Positions 8,476 to 20,856 of a DNA stretch of 64,000 bases are shown in pieces (position 1 is the stretch's first letter; each line of letters starts with the position of its first letter). Source of the stretch: Burkholderiales bacterium (lineage in GTDB: Bacteria > Pseudomonadota > Gammaproteobacteria > Burkholderiales > Casimicrobiaceae); contig JABTUF010000002.1 of NCBI GenBank assembly GCA_015075645.1, forward strand, positions 186,001-250,000. Direction: 5' to 3'. The notes beneath the pieces were generated by a model. That model had not been told where the DNA came from and made no database searches. It saw only the letters and a list, made by a program, of their open reading frames with translations. The position numbers were made by a program, and so were the translations under genes.

Positions 8476-9408
8476 ATGCGCCTTCTCGGCCTCGCCGTCG
8501 TCCGCGACGAGTCCGACATCATCGAACTGATGGTGCGGCACAACCTCGCGTACCTCGACGGCCTCGCGATCATCGACCACGCATCGACCGACGGCACCAG
8601 CGCCATCCTCGCGGCGCTCGCCGCCGAGGGCCTGCCGATCAGCATCACGCAGGACGGCAACCCGAAATACCGCCAGAAGCCGATGATCAACTCGCTCTTG
8701 CGCCACTGGCTGCTCAGTTCCGACTTCGACTGGTTCTTCGTGATCGACGCCGACGAGTTCATCGTGGCGCCCTCGCGCGAGGCGCTGCATCGGACGCTCG
8801 CGGGACTGCCGACCGACCGGGCGGGGCAGCTCGACTGGCCGACTTTCCTTCCCGAGTTCGACGCCGGTCGACCGCTGGCGGAGCGGCTCGCCCGACCGCG
8901 GGTCGTCACCGACCCCGGCCACGCCTTTCGCAAGATGGCGATACCGCGCGCGGCCCTGATGACCCCGGGCATCGAGGTCGGCTTCGGCCAACACGTCCTC
9001 GAGGCCGCGCGTCCGGGCGTCGTGGTTCCTCCGCCGCACCCGGTTCCCGCCGGTGAACTCGCGTTCGCCCATGTGCCGATCCGCTCGCCGGGGCAGTACG
9101 CGCTCAAGGTGGCGACCAACTGGCTGTCGCTCGTTGCGCAGGAGCGCCGGCGCGTGGCCCAGGCCGGCCAGTGGCGCGACGCGTTCGACGCCATCTGCAA
9201 CGGCGCGGCGCTCGACGACGCGCTGCTCGAACTCTTCGCGGTGAACTACAGCGTGCCGCCGGTGGATTGGAGGCCGGTCAGCGACAGGATCGTCGCTGGA
9301 GAGCCTTTCCTGCAGCCGGTCGCCGAGCGCTACGGGTCGCTCGCGGTTCCGCGGACACTGGCCTGGGCGCTCAAGCACGCCGAGCGGCTGTTGACCGCGC
9401 CGCGGTGA
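8476..9408 (+). CDS. Glycosyltransferase family 2-like protein
   Basis: The 310-residue protein has the GT-A layout. The N-terminal LAVVRDESDIIELMVRHNL binds the nucleotide sugar, and IIDHASTDGT follows as in GT2 and GT92-like enzymes. FVIDADEFI carries the DxD-type metal motif at 91-94. It has no membrane segment, so it should act in the cytoplasm, probably adding a sugar to a surface polysaccharide or glycoconjugate. A methyltransferase of the TylF type lies close by on the other strand, which could modify the same product. I see no further polysaccharide genes, so the acceptor is unknown. The ATG at 8476 is the first sensible start. Confidence 0.78.
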   Translation: MRLLGLAVVRDESDIIELMVRHNLAYLDGLAIIDHASTDGTSAILAALAAEGLPISITQDGNPKYRQKPMINSLLRHWLLSSDFDWFFVIDADEFIVAPSREALHRTLAGLPTDRAGQLDWPTFLPEFDAGRPLAERLARPRVVTDPGHAFRKMAIPRAALMTPGIEVGFGQHVLEAARPGVVVPPPHPVPAGELAFAHVPIRSPGQYALKVATNWLSLVAQERRRVAQAGQWRDAFDAICNGAALDDALLELFAVNYSVPPVDWRPVSDRIVAGEPFLQPVAERYGSLAVPRTLAWALKHAERLLTAPR

Positions 9409-9585
9409 TTGCAGGACCGGGGATCGGAAGGGTCATCGATCCGCGGGAATACGCGGGATCGCAGGCGGAGGCATCAGGTCCCAATACTTTACATAATAAC
9501 AATTATACGCACGAACGCACGCACCAACGCCCCGCAATCCCTGCCGCCCCGGATCCGACCCCGGCGGGACGTCCGGGCGGCGTCC

Positions 9586-10857
9586 TCAGCGCACTTGGGA
9601 TTTCGGTCGCGCGAGACCTGCGAGCTTCGCCTCGTACCGGTCGCGGTCGCGCCGGGTCGTGCTCAACTCGGCCGCGCGTTCGAGTTCCGCGCGCGCGGCC
9701 GCATCCTGGCGCAGCCCGAAGTACGCGAGCGCGAGCCAGAAATGGAACTCGTGGAAGTCCGGCGCGCGCGCGACCTCGCGCGCGAACGCGTCGCGCGCGG
9801 TCCAGAGGTCGCCTGCGCGCATAGCCTCCCGGCCGCGCAGGAACCAGCTGAACGGCGGCTCGGGGTCCAGGGTGACGAGCGCCGCCGCGAGCTTGCGCGA
9901 CTCCTCGGCGCGGCCGGTCTCGGCGAGCACCGTGACCAGGTTCGACATGGCGAGCGTGTTGCCCGGATCGCGCGCGAGGACGTACCGCAGCGTGCGCTCG
10001 GCCTCCACCTCGTCGTGGTGGCGCGCGTAGACGACGCCGAGCGTGTTGACCGCCGGCAGGAAGGTCGGGTCCTGGATGACCGCCTCGCGCGCCCACCAGT
10101 AGGCGTCGATGATCGCGCCCGTCGCGAGCGCCTCGACCGCGCGGTTGTTGAGATACATCGCGACGACCGTCGCTTCGTCGAGCGGCCGCGTGCGCACCGA
10201 GCGGATGTCCTCGGGTCGCAGGAAGTCGACCGTCATGCGATCGGGCTCGAGGTACCGGCTGCCCGCCTTGAAGCGCGATTCCATCGCGCCGGAGCCGCGC
10301 TGCCCGAGCGTCAGGTTGATGTGGCCGATCGCGAGGTAGATGTCGCCCTCGCGTCCGATCGCCTCGTCGACCAGCACCCGGTTGTAATTGACCTCGAGAT
10401 CGAGCGCCTTGGCGAACGCCGCGGTCATGATCACGAGCGACAGGCAGTTGCCGGAGCGGTCCGCGAACGCCTGCGACGCGCTGCGCGTCATCGTCGAGTC
10501 GTAGGCGAGCTTCAGCTCGTTCTTCGTGTACAGCGCGCCGATCAGCGCGTGCTGGCGGCCCTTCACCGCCACCTTCGGCATGACCTGGTCGTGCAGGTAG
10601 GCCTTCATCGCGTCGTCGAGGGCGAAGATGTCGCTCGCGTCGATACGGACGGAAGGCGCGGGAAACCGGGCGTCGGCGAGGAGGCTGTGCTCGAGGGACA
10701 CCGGCGCGACCGCAGGGGCGGAAACCGGGCCGTCGGACGCAGCCGTCACCGGCTGGGCGAGCGCCTCGCCCCCTGCTCCGGCGACGGCGAGCGCCACCGC
10801 TGCCGCGAGCGGCCAGCGGACGTTCGGGCCTGCGTTGCGATCGGGTCGAGTCGTCAT
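9586..10857 (-). CDS. Exported transglutaminase-like / TPR-repeat protein
   Basis: The 423-residue protein starts with a signal peptide (about 1-35, ending AQP). A transglutaminase-like region follows (about 60-200) with Cys in RSGNCLSLVIM and His in IGHINLTL, resembling the SirB1/TPR family. TPR repeats fill the C-terminal half; VNTLGVVYARH and MSNLVTVLAETGR are typical helices. The Cys/His pair suggests a papain-like fold that may act as a peptidase or only bind. It is probably periplasmic or anchored in the outer envelope. The gene stands alone between a glycosyltransferase and a TylF-type methyltransferase. Its role is not known. Confidence 0.72.
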   Translation of the reverse strand: MTTRPDRNAGPNVRWPLAAAVALAVAGAGGEALAQPVTAASDGPVSAPAVAPVSLEHSLLADARFPAPSVRIDASDIFALDDAMKAYLHDQVMPKVAVKGRQHALIGALYTKNELKLAYDSTMTRSASQAFADRSGNCLSLVIMTAAFAKALDLEVNYNRVLVDEAIGREGDIYLAIGHINLTLGQRGSGAMESRFKAGSRYLEPDRMTVDFLRPEDIRSVRTRPLDEATVVAMYLNNRAVEALATGAIIDAYWWAREAVIQDPTFLPAVNTLGVVYARHHDEVEAERTLRYVLARDPGNTLAMSNLVTVLAETGRAEESRKLAAALVTLDPEPPFSWFLRGREAMRAGDLWTARDAFAREVARAPDFHEFHFWLALAYFGLRQDAAARAELERAAELSTTRRDRDRYEAKLAGLARPKSQVR

Positions 10858-10924
10858 CGCGTTCCCTCGCGGCCGATTCTACGCCCTGCCCGCCCGATCC
10901 GCGGGCGGCCGATCGCATGGCGGA

Positions 10925-11707
10925 TCACGCGGCGCGCTGCTTCTGCCAGTGCACGCCGCTGTCGTCGATCGAGTAGATCGTCTCGACGATCCCGCGTTCG
11001 CGCCGAAAGTCCTCGACCGCCGATCGGCAGCTCTCGAGGATGCCGTAGTCGTCGACGATGACGATCCCGCCGGGCACCACCTTGTCGTAGAGCGCGGTCA
11101 ACGCGTCCATCGTCGATTCGTAGAGGTCGCCGTCCATCCGCAGGACTGCCAGGCGCCCGATCGGGGCGGTGGGCAGCGTGTCGCGGAACCAGCCTTCGAG
11201 GAAGACCACCTGGTCGTCGAGCAGGCGGTAGCGCCGGAAATTCTCCCGCACCTGGTCTGCCGACACCGCGAGTTGCGGATAGACATGGAGGTGGTTGGTG
11301 GCGTCCTTCGGGTAGCGCGCGGCGTCCGGGGCCGGGAGGCCCGCGAACGAATCGGCGACCCACACCCGACGGTCGGTCACGCCATGCGCCGCCAGCACGG
11401 CGCGCATCAGGATGCACGCGCCGCCGCGCCAGACGCCGGTTTCGATGAAATCGCCCGGAATGCCGCGCTCGATCACGAACTCCGCAGCGCGCTGCAACTG
11501 CAGCATCCGCTTCGCGCCGATCATCGACAGCGCCGACGATGGCCAGTCCTTGCCTTCCGAGCGGCGCTCGCGGTCGAACGGCATCTCGCCGCCGGAGACG
11601 CGCTCCTCGAGCGACGGATCCTCGTGGACGAGTCCGACCAGGCTGTCGCGGAGGAGGTCCAGGTAGCGGTTGCGAAGCGCGTCTACGGGCTCGGTGTTCG
11701 TGGTCAT
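10925..11707 (-). CDS. TylF/MycF family O-methyltransferase
   Basis: The 260-residue protein matches macrocin O-methyltransferase-like enzymes. FIETGVWRGGACILMRA is the SAM site, VADSFAGLPAPD follows, and LRMDGDLYESTMDALTALYDKV together with GGIVIVDDYG gives the aspartates that bind the metal ion. Such enzymes methylate sugar hydroxyls, often on glycans or glycosylated natural products. No macrolide genes are present, so methylation of a cell-surface sugar is more likely. The upstream 60 bases are unusually AT-rich for this genome and probably hold its own promoter. Confidence 0.83.
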   Translation of the reverse strand: MTTNTEPVDALRNRYLDLLRDSLVGLVHEDPSLEERVSGGEMPFDRERRSEGKDWPSSALSMIGAKRMLQLQRAAEFVIERGIPGDFIETGVWRGGACILMRAVLAAHGVTDRRVWVADSFAGLPAPDAARYPKDATNHLHVYPQLAVSADQVRENFRRYRLLDDQVVFLEGWFRDTLPTAPIGRLAVLRMDGDLYESTMDALTALYDKVVPGGIVIVDDYGILESCRSAVEDFRRERGIVETIYSIDDSGVHWQKQRAA

Positions 11708-11770
11708 GGAATCAAATAAAGACTATTTATATCAATGATATATAGATGCTATTGCGAGTATATTCTACGA
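11708..11770 (-). promoter_or_regulatory. AT-rich upstream region of the TylF-type gene
   Basis: This stretch is mostly A and T within DNA of about 70% GC and includes the palindromic-looking run ATATATCAATGATATATA. It directly precedes the methyltransferase start and probably holds its promoter. Several overlapping -10-like sequences are possible, so I do not pick one. Confidence 0.45.
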
Positions 11771-11832
11771 CGTGAAACACGCAGGGCGGCCCACCTTCGA
11801 ATCGACCTCAACTCGTGAAACCTCCCGGCGCG

Positions 11833-13191
11833 TCACACGTCCTTCAGCCAGCCGATCGCCGGGCCGACCCGCTCGAACGCGACCACCTCGATCCCCGGGA
11901 CCGGCTGTTTCGGCCGGTTCGCGGCGGGACACAGCACCGTGCGGAAGCCGAGCTTCGCGGCCTCCCGGATCCGCTCCTGCCCGCGCTGCACCGGGCGGAT
12001 CTCCCCCGCCAGCCCCACTTCGCCGAATACGACCAGCTTGGCGGGCAGCGGACGATTGGCAAGCGACGAATCGATCGCGAGGAGCACCGCCAGGTCGACC
12101 GCGGGCTCGTCGATCCGCACGCCGCCCACGGCGTTGACGAACACGTCGTGCCCCGCCACCTCGACCCCGCCGTGGCGGTGCAGGACCGCCAGCAGCAGCG
12201 CGAGACGCTGCGGATCGAGGCCGACGGCGAGACGGCGCGGGCCCGAACCGCCGGCTGCATCGACCAGCGCCTGGATCTCGACCAGCAGCGGTCGCGAGCC
12301 TTCCAGCGACGCGACGATCGCCGAGCCCGCGACCGGCTCGCCGTGCTGCGAGAGGAAGAGCGCGGACGGGTTCGACACGCCCCGCAGGCCCCGCTCGGTC
12401 ATCGCGAACACGCCGAGTTCGTTGGCGGCGCCGTAGCGGTTCTTGATCGCGCGCACGAGCCGGAACGCCGAATGAGCGTCCCCCTCGAAATAGAGCACGG
12501 TGTCGACGATGTGCTCGAGCACACGGGGGCCGGCGATCGCGCCGTCCTTGGTCACGTGGCCGACGAACACCACGACGATGCCACGCTGCTTCGCGAGGCG
12601 CGTCAACTGCGCCGCGCACTCGCGCACCTGCGAGACGCTGCCGGGCGCGCTCGTGAGCGCTTCGGTGTAGACGGTCTGGATCGAGTCGACGACGACGACC
12701 TCCGGCTTCGACGTGTCGATCGCCGCGACGATGGCCTCCACCTGCACCTCGGCCAAGAGTTCGACCGGCGCGTTGACGAGTCCGAGCCGGTCGGCGCGCA
12801 GCGCGATCTGGTCGGCGGATTCCTCGCCGGTGACGTAGAGCACCGTGCGCGACGCGCCGATCGCTGCGCTCGCCTGCAGCAGCAGCGTCGACTTGCCGAT
12901 GCCGGGATCGCCGCCGAGCAGGATCACCGCGCCGGGAACGAGTCCGCCTCCCAGCACGCGGTCGAACTCCTCGAGGCCGGTCGGGAAGCGTGGCCGCTCG
13001 CGGGCGACGATCGCCGCGAGCGGTTGCACGGCGGACCTCGCGCCCGCCACCGACGCGAACCGCGTCGGCGCGGGCGCCGTCGCGCACTCGACCAGCGTGT
13101 TCCACACGCCGCAATGCGGGCACTGCCCCTGCCACTTGGGCGAGGCGCCGCCGCACTCGGTGCAGGCGTAGAGGGTCTTCGGCTTCGCCAT
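11833..13191 (-). CDS. radA: DNA repair protein RadA (Sms)
   Basis: The 452-residue protein has every part of RadA. An N-terminal zinc finger has four Cys (CTECG and CPHCG). A RecA-like ATPase has Walker A GGDPGIGKST, Walker B VVVVDSIQT and the RadA-specific KNRYG motif. A C-terminal Lon-protease-like domain carries NAVGGVRIDEPAVDLAV. RadA is a hexameric helicase that drives branch migration of recombination intermediates. The ATG at 13191 starts the family's normal N-terminus (MAKPKTLYAC). It lies just downstream of hldE on the same strand, with a 29-bp gap. Confidence 0.96.
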   Translation of the reverse strand: MAKPKTLYACTECGGASPKWQGQCPHCGVWNTLVECATAPAPTRFASVAGARSAVQPLAAIVARERPRFPTGLEEFDRVLGGGLVPGAVILLGGDPGIGKSTLLLQASAAIGASRTVLYVTGEESADQIALRADRLGLVNAPVELLAEVQVEAIVAAIDTSKPEVVVVDSIQTVYTEALTSAPGSVSQVRECAAQLTRLAKQRGIVVVFVGHVTKDGAIAGPRVLEHIVDTVLYFEGDAHSAFRLVRAIKNRYGAANELGVFAMTERGLRGVSNPSALFLSQHGEPVAGSAIVASLEGSRPLLVEIQALVDAAGGSGPRRLAVGLDPQRLALLLAVLHRHGGVEVAGHDVFVNAVGGVRIDEPAVDLAVLLAIDSSLANRPLPAKLVVFGEVGLAGEIRPVQRGQERIREAAKLGFRTVLCPAANRPKQPVPGIEVVAFERVGPAIGWLKDV

Positions 13192-13220
13192 GCCTCGGGC
13201 CGCCCGGGCGGGGCCGCCGG

Positions 13221-14174
13221 TCAGGCGAGTTCCGACGGCTGCACGACCGCGGTGCCGAGCTTGCCGACGACGACGCCGGCCGCCTCGTTGGCGATGCGCA
13301 CCGCGTCGGCGAGCGGGGCTCCGGCGGCGAGCAGCGTCGCGACGGTCGCGATCACCGTGTCGCCGGCGCCGGAGACATCGAACACCTCGCGCGCCTGCGC
13401 CGGGATGTGCAGCGCGCCCGCGGAGGTGTAGAGACTCATCCCCTCCTCCGAGCGCGTGATGAGGAGCGCCTCGAGTTCGAGGTCGCCGCGCACGCGCTCC
13501 GCCTTCGCGGCGAGGTCCGCCTCGTCGCGCCAGCGTCCGGCGACGTCGCGAAACTCGGCGCGGTTGGGCGTGACGAGCGTCGCGCCGCGGTACTTCGCCC
13601 AATCGTCGCCCTTGGGATCGACGAGCACCGGTCGCCGCGCCTCGCGCGCCTGGCCGATCATCGTCGCGATGTGCGCGAGCCCGCCCTTGCCGTAGTCGGA
13701 CAGGACGACGACGTCGCAGGCGCGCACGCGCACGCCGAAGTCCTTGAGCTTGGCCGCGAGGATCTCCTGCGACGGCCGGGTCTCGAAGTCGATGCGCAGC
13801 AGTTGCTGCTGGCGGCCGATGACGCGCAGCTTCACCGTCGTCGGCAGCGTACTGTCGTGGTGGAACGAGGCGGCGATGCCGTCGGAGGCGACCAGCGCCT
13901 CGAGCGCGCCGCCCGCCTCGTCGACGCCGACCACCGACAGGAGCGCGGCCCGCGCCCCGAGCGCCGCGGCGTTGCGCGCGACGTTCGCGGCGCCGCCGGG
14001 CCGCTCCTCGGTGCGCTCCACGTGCACCACGGGGACCGGCGCCTCGGGCGAGATCCGGTCGACCGCGCCGAACCAGTAGCGGTCGAGCATCACGTCACCG
14101 ACCACGAGCACGTTCGCCGCGCGCACGCGTTCGCGCCAGGCGGAGAAGCGTGCGGGCGGGGCAGGAGGCGTCAT
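13221..14174 (-). CDS. hldE: D-glycero-beta-D-manno-heptose-7-phosphate kinase (RfaE1/HldE kinase domain)
   Basis: The 317-residue ribokinase-fold protein carries VVGDVMLDRYWFG near the N-terminus, RPGGAANVARN, and the catalytic GAGDTV near the C-terminus. It corresponds to the kinase half of HldE. The nucleotidyltransferase half is absent, as is usual in betaproteobacteria where it is a separate gene. It makes heptose 1,7-bisphosphate for the inner core of LPS. The gene sits at the end of the run rpsA, ihfB, lapA, lapB, pyrF, ugd, separated from ugd by an inserted brnTA pair. Its partners in LPS assembly, lapA and lapB, are in the same run. Confidence 0.92.
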   Translation of the reverse strand: MTPPAPPARFSAWRERVRAANVLVVGDVMLDRYWFGAVDRISPEAPVPVVHVERTEERPGGAANVARNAAALGARAALLSVVGVDEAGGALEALVASDGIAASFHHDSTLPTTVKLRVIGRQQQLLRIDFETRPSQEILAAKLKDFGVRVRACDVVVLSDYGKGGLAHIATMIGQAREARRPVLVDPKGDDWAKYRGATLVTPNRAEFRDVAGRWRDEADLAAKAERVRGDLELEALLITRSEEGMSLYTSAGALHIPAQAREVFDVSGAGDTVIATVATLLAAGAPLADAVRIANEAAGVVVGKLGTAVVQPSELA

Positions 14175-14247
14175 CGGGGAAGCGTCGCGAGGCGCCGCGA
14201 TTATAGGGGCATGAGGCGTGGGCGGCTATTCGACTGCGGTCCGTCGC

Positions 14248-14550
14248 TCATGGCATCTTGCGACCGCCACGAGGGCGAAGGCTCGCCGACCGGCGTTCGG
14301 TGGATCGCGCGCCAGGTGGTTGCTGGTAGCGCTCCGCATACGCGTCGAGGAGTCGGCGGATCATGCGCTGATACTGGGTGTTGTACTTCTGCGCCTCGCG
14401 CTTGAAGAACTCGACGCTTCTCCGGCTCAGCGCGAGCGTGATCTTCACGCCGTCCTCGCGAAACGCGAGTTCCTCGGGCGGGGGAAGAAAATCGGGCACG
14501 ACCCGCGGGTCGCCGATCGGTTCATCGCTGTACTTGATTCTCGCGGTCAT
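14248..14550 (-). CDS. brnA: BrnA-type antitoxin
   Basis: The 100-residue protein has the ribbon-helix-helix core of BrnA antitoxins. VKITLALSRRSVEFFKREA is followed by YQRMIRRLLDAYAERY. The N-terminus overlaps the upstream toxin gene by 29 bases, the normal arrangement for brnTA. BrnA binds and silences the BrnT RNase and, as a complex, represses the operon. The C-terminal 25 residues are basic and look like a non-conserved tail. The pair lies between ugd and hldE, genes that are usually close neighbours, so it was probably inserted there. Confidence 0.85.
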   Translation of the reverse strand: MTARIKYSDEPIGDPRVVPDFLPPPEELAFREDGVKITLALSRRSVEFFKREAQKYNTQYQRMIRRLLDAYAERYQQPPGARSTERRSASLRPRGGRKMP

Positions 14551-14812
14551 AGATCTGCCTGCCCTTGCGCCAATAGCCGGCCCCGATGATGCGAATGATG
14601 CCGGAGCGGTAGGTGAATCGAACGGTCAGGATGCCGCCGCCCACCCGCCCGAAGCAGAAGTAGCGCTTCTCGCGCGAGCTGTGCGCCGTGTCCTCGGCGA
14701 TTACGCGACGCGCGTCGAGGAACGCGAGGCGCGCCGTGACGAAATCCACGCCGTGCTTCAGGACATTCGCCCGATCCTTGGCGTGATCCCAGCCGAATCG
14801 GGAATGGCCCAT
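14522..14812 (-). CDS. brnT: BrnT-type toxin (ribonuclease)
   Basis: The 96-residue protein shows the BrnT pattern. FGWDHAKDRANVLKHGVDF is followed by ALAFLD-like residues, and RIIGAGYWRKGRQIYDREN supplies the basic residues of the RelE-like active site. BrnT toxins cleave RNA and stop growth when the antitoxin is lost. It is the first gene of the pair. The start codon is six bases after a TAGGAT -10 box, so the message may be leaderless. Confidence 0.85.
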   Translation of the reverse strand: MGHSRFGWDHAKDRANVLKHGVDFVTARLAFLDARRVIAEDTAHSSREKRYFCFGRVGGGILTVRFTYRSGIIRIIGAGYWRKGRQIYDRENQVQR

Positions 14813-14818
14813 GACGCG

Positions 14819-14851
14819 ATCCTACGCCGCGGCCATACGAAAAGCCATATG
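14819..14851 (-). promoter_or_regulatory. brnTA promoter with direct repeats (possible BrnA operator)
   Basis: On the minus strand TGGCTT and TAGGAT are 17 bases apart and end six bases before the brnT ATG. On the plus strand GCCATACG and GCCATATG are near-identical direct repeats 12 bases apart, covering the -35 box and spacer. That is where an autorepressing ribbon-helix-helix complex would be expected to bind. Confidence 0.5.
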
Positions 14852-14906
14852 AACTGGCGGGCGCCGGGACCGCTACCCCGTTAGCCCCGGCGGCCGCGGG
14901 TTCGCG

Positions 14907-16225
<1,319 letters not shown>

Positions 16226-16229
<4 letters not shown>

Positions 16230-16948
16230 GCGTGCGTTTCGGATGGAATCGATGCGCGGATCGCGGCGAGTGCCGCGGCCGGATCGGGATGGGCCGTGAT
16301 CGGCCGTCCGATCACGAGGTAGTCGGCGCCCGCGGCGATCGCCTGCGATGGCGTCATCACGCGCGCCTGGTCATCGAGGTCCGCGCCCGTGGGACGAATG
16401 CCGGGGGTCACGAGCAGGAACGCGCGTCCGAGCGAGCGCTTCAGCGTGGCCGCCTCGCGTGCCGAGCACACCACGCCGTCCAGTCCCCCGGCCTGCGCGA
16501 GCCGCGCGAGACGCAGCACCTGCTCGTCGGGCGTGGCATCGATGCCGATGGCCGCGAGATCGTCGGCCGTGAGGCTCGTGAGCACCGTCACGGCGATCAG
16601 GAGCGGCCGCGCGATGCCCTCCTCTCGCGCCGTGCGCTCGACCGCCTCGCGCGCCGCGGCCATCATCGCCCTCCCGCCGGACGCGTGCACGTTCAGCATC
16701 CAGACGCCGAGCCGGGTCGCCGCTGCGCAAGCCTGCGCGACCGTGTTCGGGATGTCGTGGAACTTGAGGTCGAGGAACACGCGGAAACCGCGCGCGACGA
16801 GTTCGCGGACGAGGTCCGCACCGGCGGAGGTGAAGAGTTCCTTGCCGACCTTGAGCGCGCAGGCCGCGGGGTCGAGCTTCGAGGCGAGCGCGAGGGCGCT
16901 CGCGGTGTCGGCGACGTCGAGGGCGACGATGACGCGGGGCGTGCTCAC
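16226..16948 (-). CDS. pyrF: Orotidine 5'-phosphate decarboxylase
   Basis: The 240-residue protein carries the catalytic signature [10 protein letters not shown], with the Asp-Lys-Asp set that drives decarboxylation of OMP to UMP. It also has VTPGIRP and [10 protein letters not shown], the phosphate-binding loops near the C-terminus. I start it at the GTG overlapping the lapB stop (GTGA), because the protein then begins [14 protein letters not shown], as the family does. The longer open frame upstream lies inside lapB. Overlaps on both sides show tight coupling between lapB and ugd. Confidence 0.94.
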
Positions 16949-18123
16949 GCGAACCCCTCCGGCGTCTCGGTGCGCTTCGGCGAGTAGGTTTCCCACTTCT
17001 GGCAGCCCGGGCACCGCCAGTAGTACTGCCGCGCGCGAAATCCGCACTGCTCGCAGCGATACATGCCGAGCCGCTTGATGTGCTGCGACACGAGTCCGCG
17101 CACGAGTTCGAGGTCGTGCCGGCGCTCGGGCGGCGCGGCGTGGATCTGCGCCTCGAGCAGGCGGTCGAGCCCGAGGAGCGTGGGGTTGCGGGCGAGCTCG
17201 TGCTTGATGAGCGAGGCCGCGGCGTCGGCGCCTTCGGTCTCCAATGTCATCGAGAAGAGCGCGTTCAGCACGTCGAGCGAGGGCGCCTGCTCCTGCCAGG
17301 CGCGCAACAGGCGCAGCGCGCGCGGCCGGTCGTCGAGCTTGCGGCAGGCGTCCGCGACGCGGTCGGCGACGAGCGCGAGGAAGGCGGGATTCTGCGTCTC
17401 GATCTTCTGCCAGGCCTCGATCGCGGCCGGGGCGTCGCCCGCCTGGAGCGCGATATCGCCGGCGATCAGGTTCGCGCGCGCGCAGCCCCGGTGCACCGCG
17501 AGCGCGCGCTCGACCTCGGCCCGGGCGGTCGCGAGGTCGGAGCGCACCAGCGCTCCCTGGGCGAGTTCGCAGTGGTACTGCGCGATCTCGCGGAACGCGG
17601 GCGTGCGGTTGATCTCGGCGACGCGGCCGGTCACCTCGATGGCCTTCGCCCAGTCCTTCTCCTGCTCGTAGATCGAGACCAGATGGCCGAGCGAGGCCGT
17701 CTCATGGCCGGTGCCGGCGAGCTTCGCGAAGAGCTCCTCGGCGCGGTCGAGCATGCCCGCGCGCAGGAAGTCCTGCGCGAGTTCGTAGCTCGCCATCTCG
17801 CGCCGGTCGGCCGGGAGGTCGGGCCGGTCGAGCAGGTTCTGGTGCATGCGGATCGCCCGCTCGATCTCGCCCTGGCGGCGGAACAGGTTGCCCAGCGCGA
17901 AGTGCAGGTCGACCGTCTGCGGATCGACCTTGACCACTTCGATGAACGACTCGATGGCCTTGTCGGGCTGTTCGTTCAGCAGGAAATTGAGCCCGCGGAA
18001 GTACGACAGCGGCAGCGCGCGCGACTCGGTCAGCAGGTGCTTGATGTCGATGCGTGCGGCGATCCAGCCCAGCGCGAAGAACACCGCGGGGATCGGCAGC
18101 AGCCACCACAGGTCGAAATCCAT
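16945..18123 (-). CDS. lapB: Lipopolysaccharide assembly protein B (LapB/YciM)
   Basis: The 392-residue protein begins with one membrane segment (about 4-22, [18 protein letters not shown]). About nine TPR-type helical pairs follow, and it ends in a rubredoxin-like metal site with CEQCG and CPGCQ. LapB anchors in the inner membrane, faces the cytoplasm, and adjusts LpxC breakdown by FtsH so that LPS synthesis matches demand. The membrane anchor, TPRs and four-Cys tail are all present. It is adjacent to lapA and overlaps pyrF. Confidence 0.94.
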   Translation of the reverse strand: MDFDLWWLLPIPAVFFALGWIAARIDIKHLLTESRALPLSYFRGLNFLLNEQPDKAIESFIEVVKVDPQTVDLHFALGNLFRRQGEIERAIRMHQNLLDRPDLPADRREMASYELAQDFLRAGMLDRAEELFAKLAGTGHETASLGHLVSIYEQEKDWAKAIEVTGRVAEINRTPAFREIAQYHCELAQGALVRSDLATARAEVERALAVHRGCARANLIAGDIALQAGDAPAAIEAWQKIETQNPAFLALVADRVADACRKLDDRPRALRLLRAWQEQAPSLDVLNALFSMTLETEGADAAASLIKHELARNPTLLGLDRLLEAQIHAAPPERRHDLELVRGLVSQHIKRLGMYRCEQCGFRARQYYWRCPGCQKWETYSPKRTETPEGFA

Positions 18124-18135
18124 GCCGGCGGCGGG

Positions 18136-18450
18136 CTACCCGATGCCGAACGGGGGCTGCCCGTCGGAGGGTGCAGGCGACGCAGACGGGGGCCCCGACG
18201 GAGCCGGCGCGGCCGCTTCGCGGTGCAGCCGCCGCACCTGGCGCTTCAGCCGCGCGTTGCGGAGGGCCCCGGACGCGAGCCCGATCGCGACCCCCGCGAC
18301 GAAGGTGACGAACACCACGAACACGAGCGGCGCCTGCCAGCTCGCCACGCGGAAGAACCGCAGCGTCACCACTTCCGCATTGTCGAGCGACAGGAACAGG
18401 AGCGCGAGGAAGAGCGCCGCGCCTGCGAGCCAACGCACGACGCCCATCAT
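18136..18450 (-). CDS. lapA: LapA family inner membrane protein
   Basis: The short protein has two membrane helices joined by a short loop (WLAGAALFLALLFLSLDN and APLVFVVFVTFVAGVAIGL). A basic, then proline- and alanine-rich tail follows. The NAEVVTLRFF stretch between the helices is typical of LapA. I start at the first of two tandem ATG codons (18450), giving 104 residues; a GTG or ATG further up would only add a polar leader. It sits directly upstream of lapB, its usual partner in controlling LPS production. Confidence 0.82.
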   Translation of the reverse strand: MMGVVRWLAGAALFLALLFLSLDNAEVVTLRFFRVASWQAPLVFVVFVTFVAGVAIGLASGALRNARLKRQVRRLHREAAAPAPSGPPSASPAPSDGQPPFGIG

Positions 18451-18522
18451 CGGACGGCCTGCCGCCGCGGCAGCCGTGCCTCTCGAAGAGAGGCGCACCC
18501 AGCGAGCTTCGGGCGGGTCACG

Positions 18523-18810
18523 CTAATTTTTCTTGAAGTCGACGCGCTCGCGCAACTCCTTGCCGGCCTTGAAGTGCGGCACGCGCTTCTCGGGCACGTG
18601 CACCTTCTCGCCCGACTTGGGGTTGCGACCGGTGCGCGGCGGCCGGTGATTGAGGCCGAAGCTGCCGAACCCGCGGATCTCGATGCGCTCCCCTTTCGCG
18701 AGGCTCTCGGCCATCGCGTCGAGGATCATCTTCACCGCGAGTTCGGCGTCCTTGGCGACCAGTTGCGGAAACTGAGCCGCCAGGCGGTCGATCAGCTCCG
18801 ATTTGGTCAT
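18523..18810 (-). CDS. ihfB: Integration host factor subunit beta
   Basis: The 95-residue protein is a DNABII-family subunit. [11 protein letters not shown] at the N-terminus, [14 protein letters not shown] before the arm and [10 protein letters not shown] in the beta-arm that intercalates a proline into the minor groove all fit IHF-beta. I use the ATG at 18810, which gives the standard MTKSEL start and is preceded by GGGGA nine bases away. A GTG two codons earlier is also open. IHF bends DNA for recombination, replication and sigma-54 promoters. It follows rpsA, as in most proteobacteria. Confidence 0.95.
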   Translation of the reverse strand: MTKSELIDRLAAQFPQLVAKDAELAVKMILDAMAESLAKGERIEIRGFGSFGLNHRPPRTGRNPKSGEKVHVPEKRVPHFKAGKELRERVDFKKN

Positions 18811-18825
18811 CGGCACCGTTCCCCG

Positions 18826-20556
<1,731 letters not shown>

Positions 20557-20856
20557 GGGTTGGCCTCGTGGATGCATTGCCGCCCCGCGCGAGAACCCTG
20601 TTTCTCGCCCGGCGGCGGGCTGGTTGATGTCAGCGTCCCGCGCACGCCGGCTGTTAGCGCTCGCGGGACGACCCTTTGCACAGGAATCGCGACGGCCCGC
20701 TCGCGCCTCCGCGTGCCGGTGCGCCGCGCGGAACGCTTCCGCCGGAACACCCGCCCACGGGACGCCGTGGCCGACCGCCGCGTCGATCGTCAGGTCGGTC
20801 GCTCCCGGAATGGCGCGGCAAGCCCCGCCCCCGGGATTTCATGCAAAAGACCGCGC

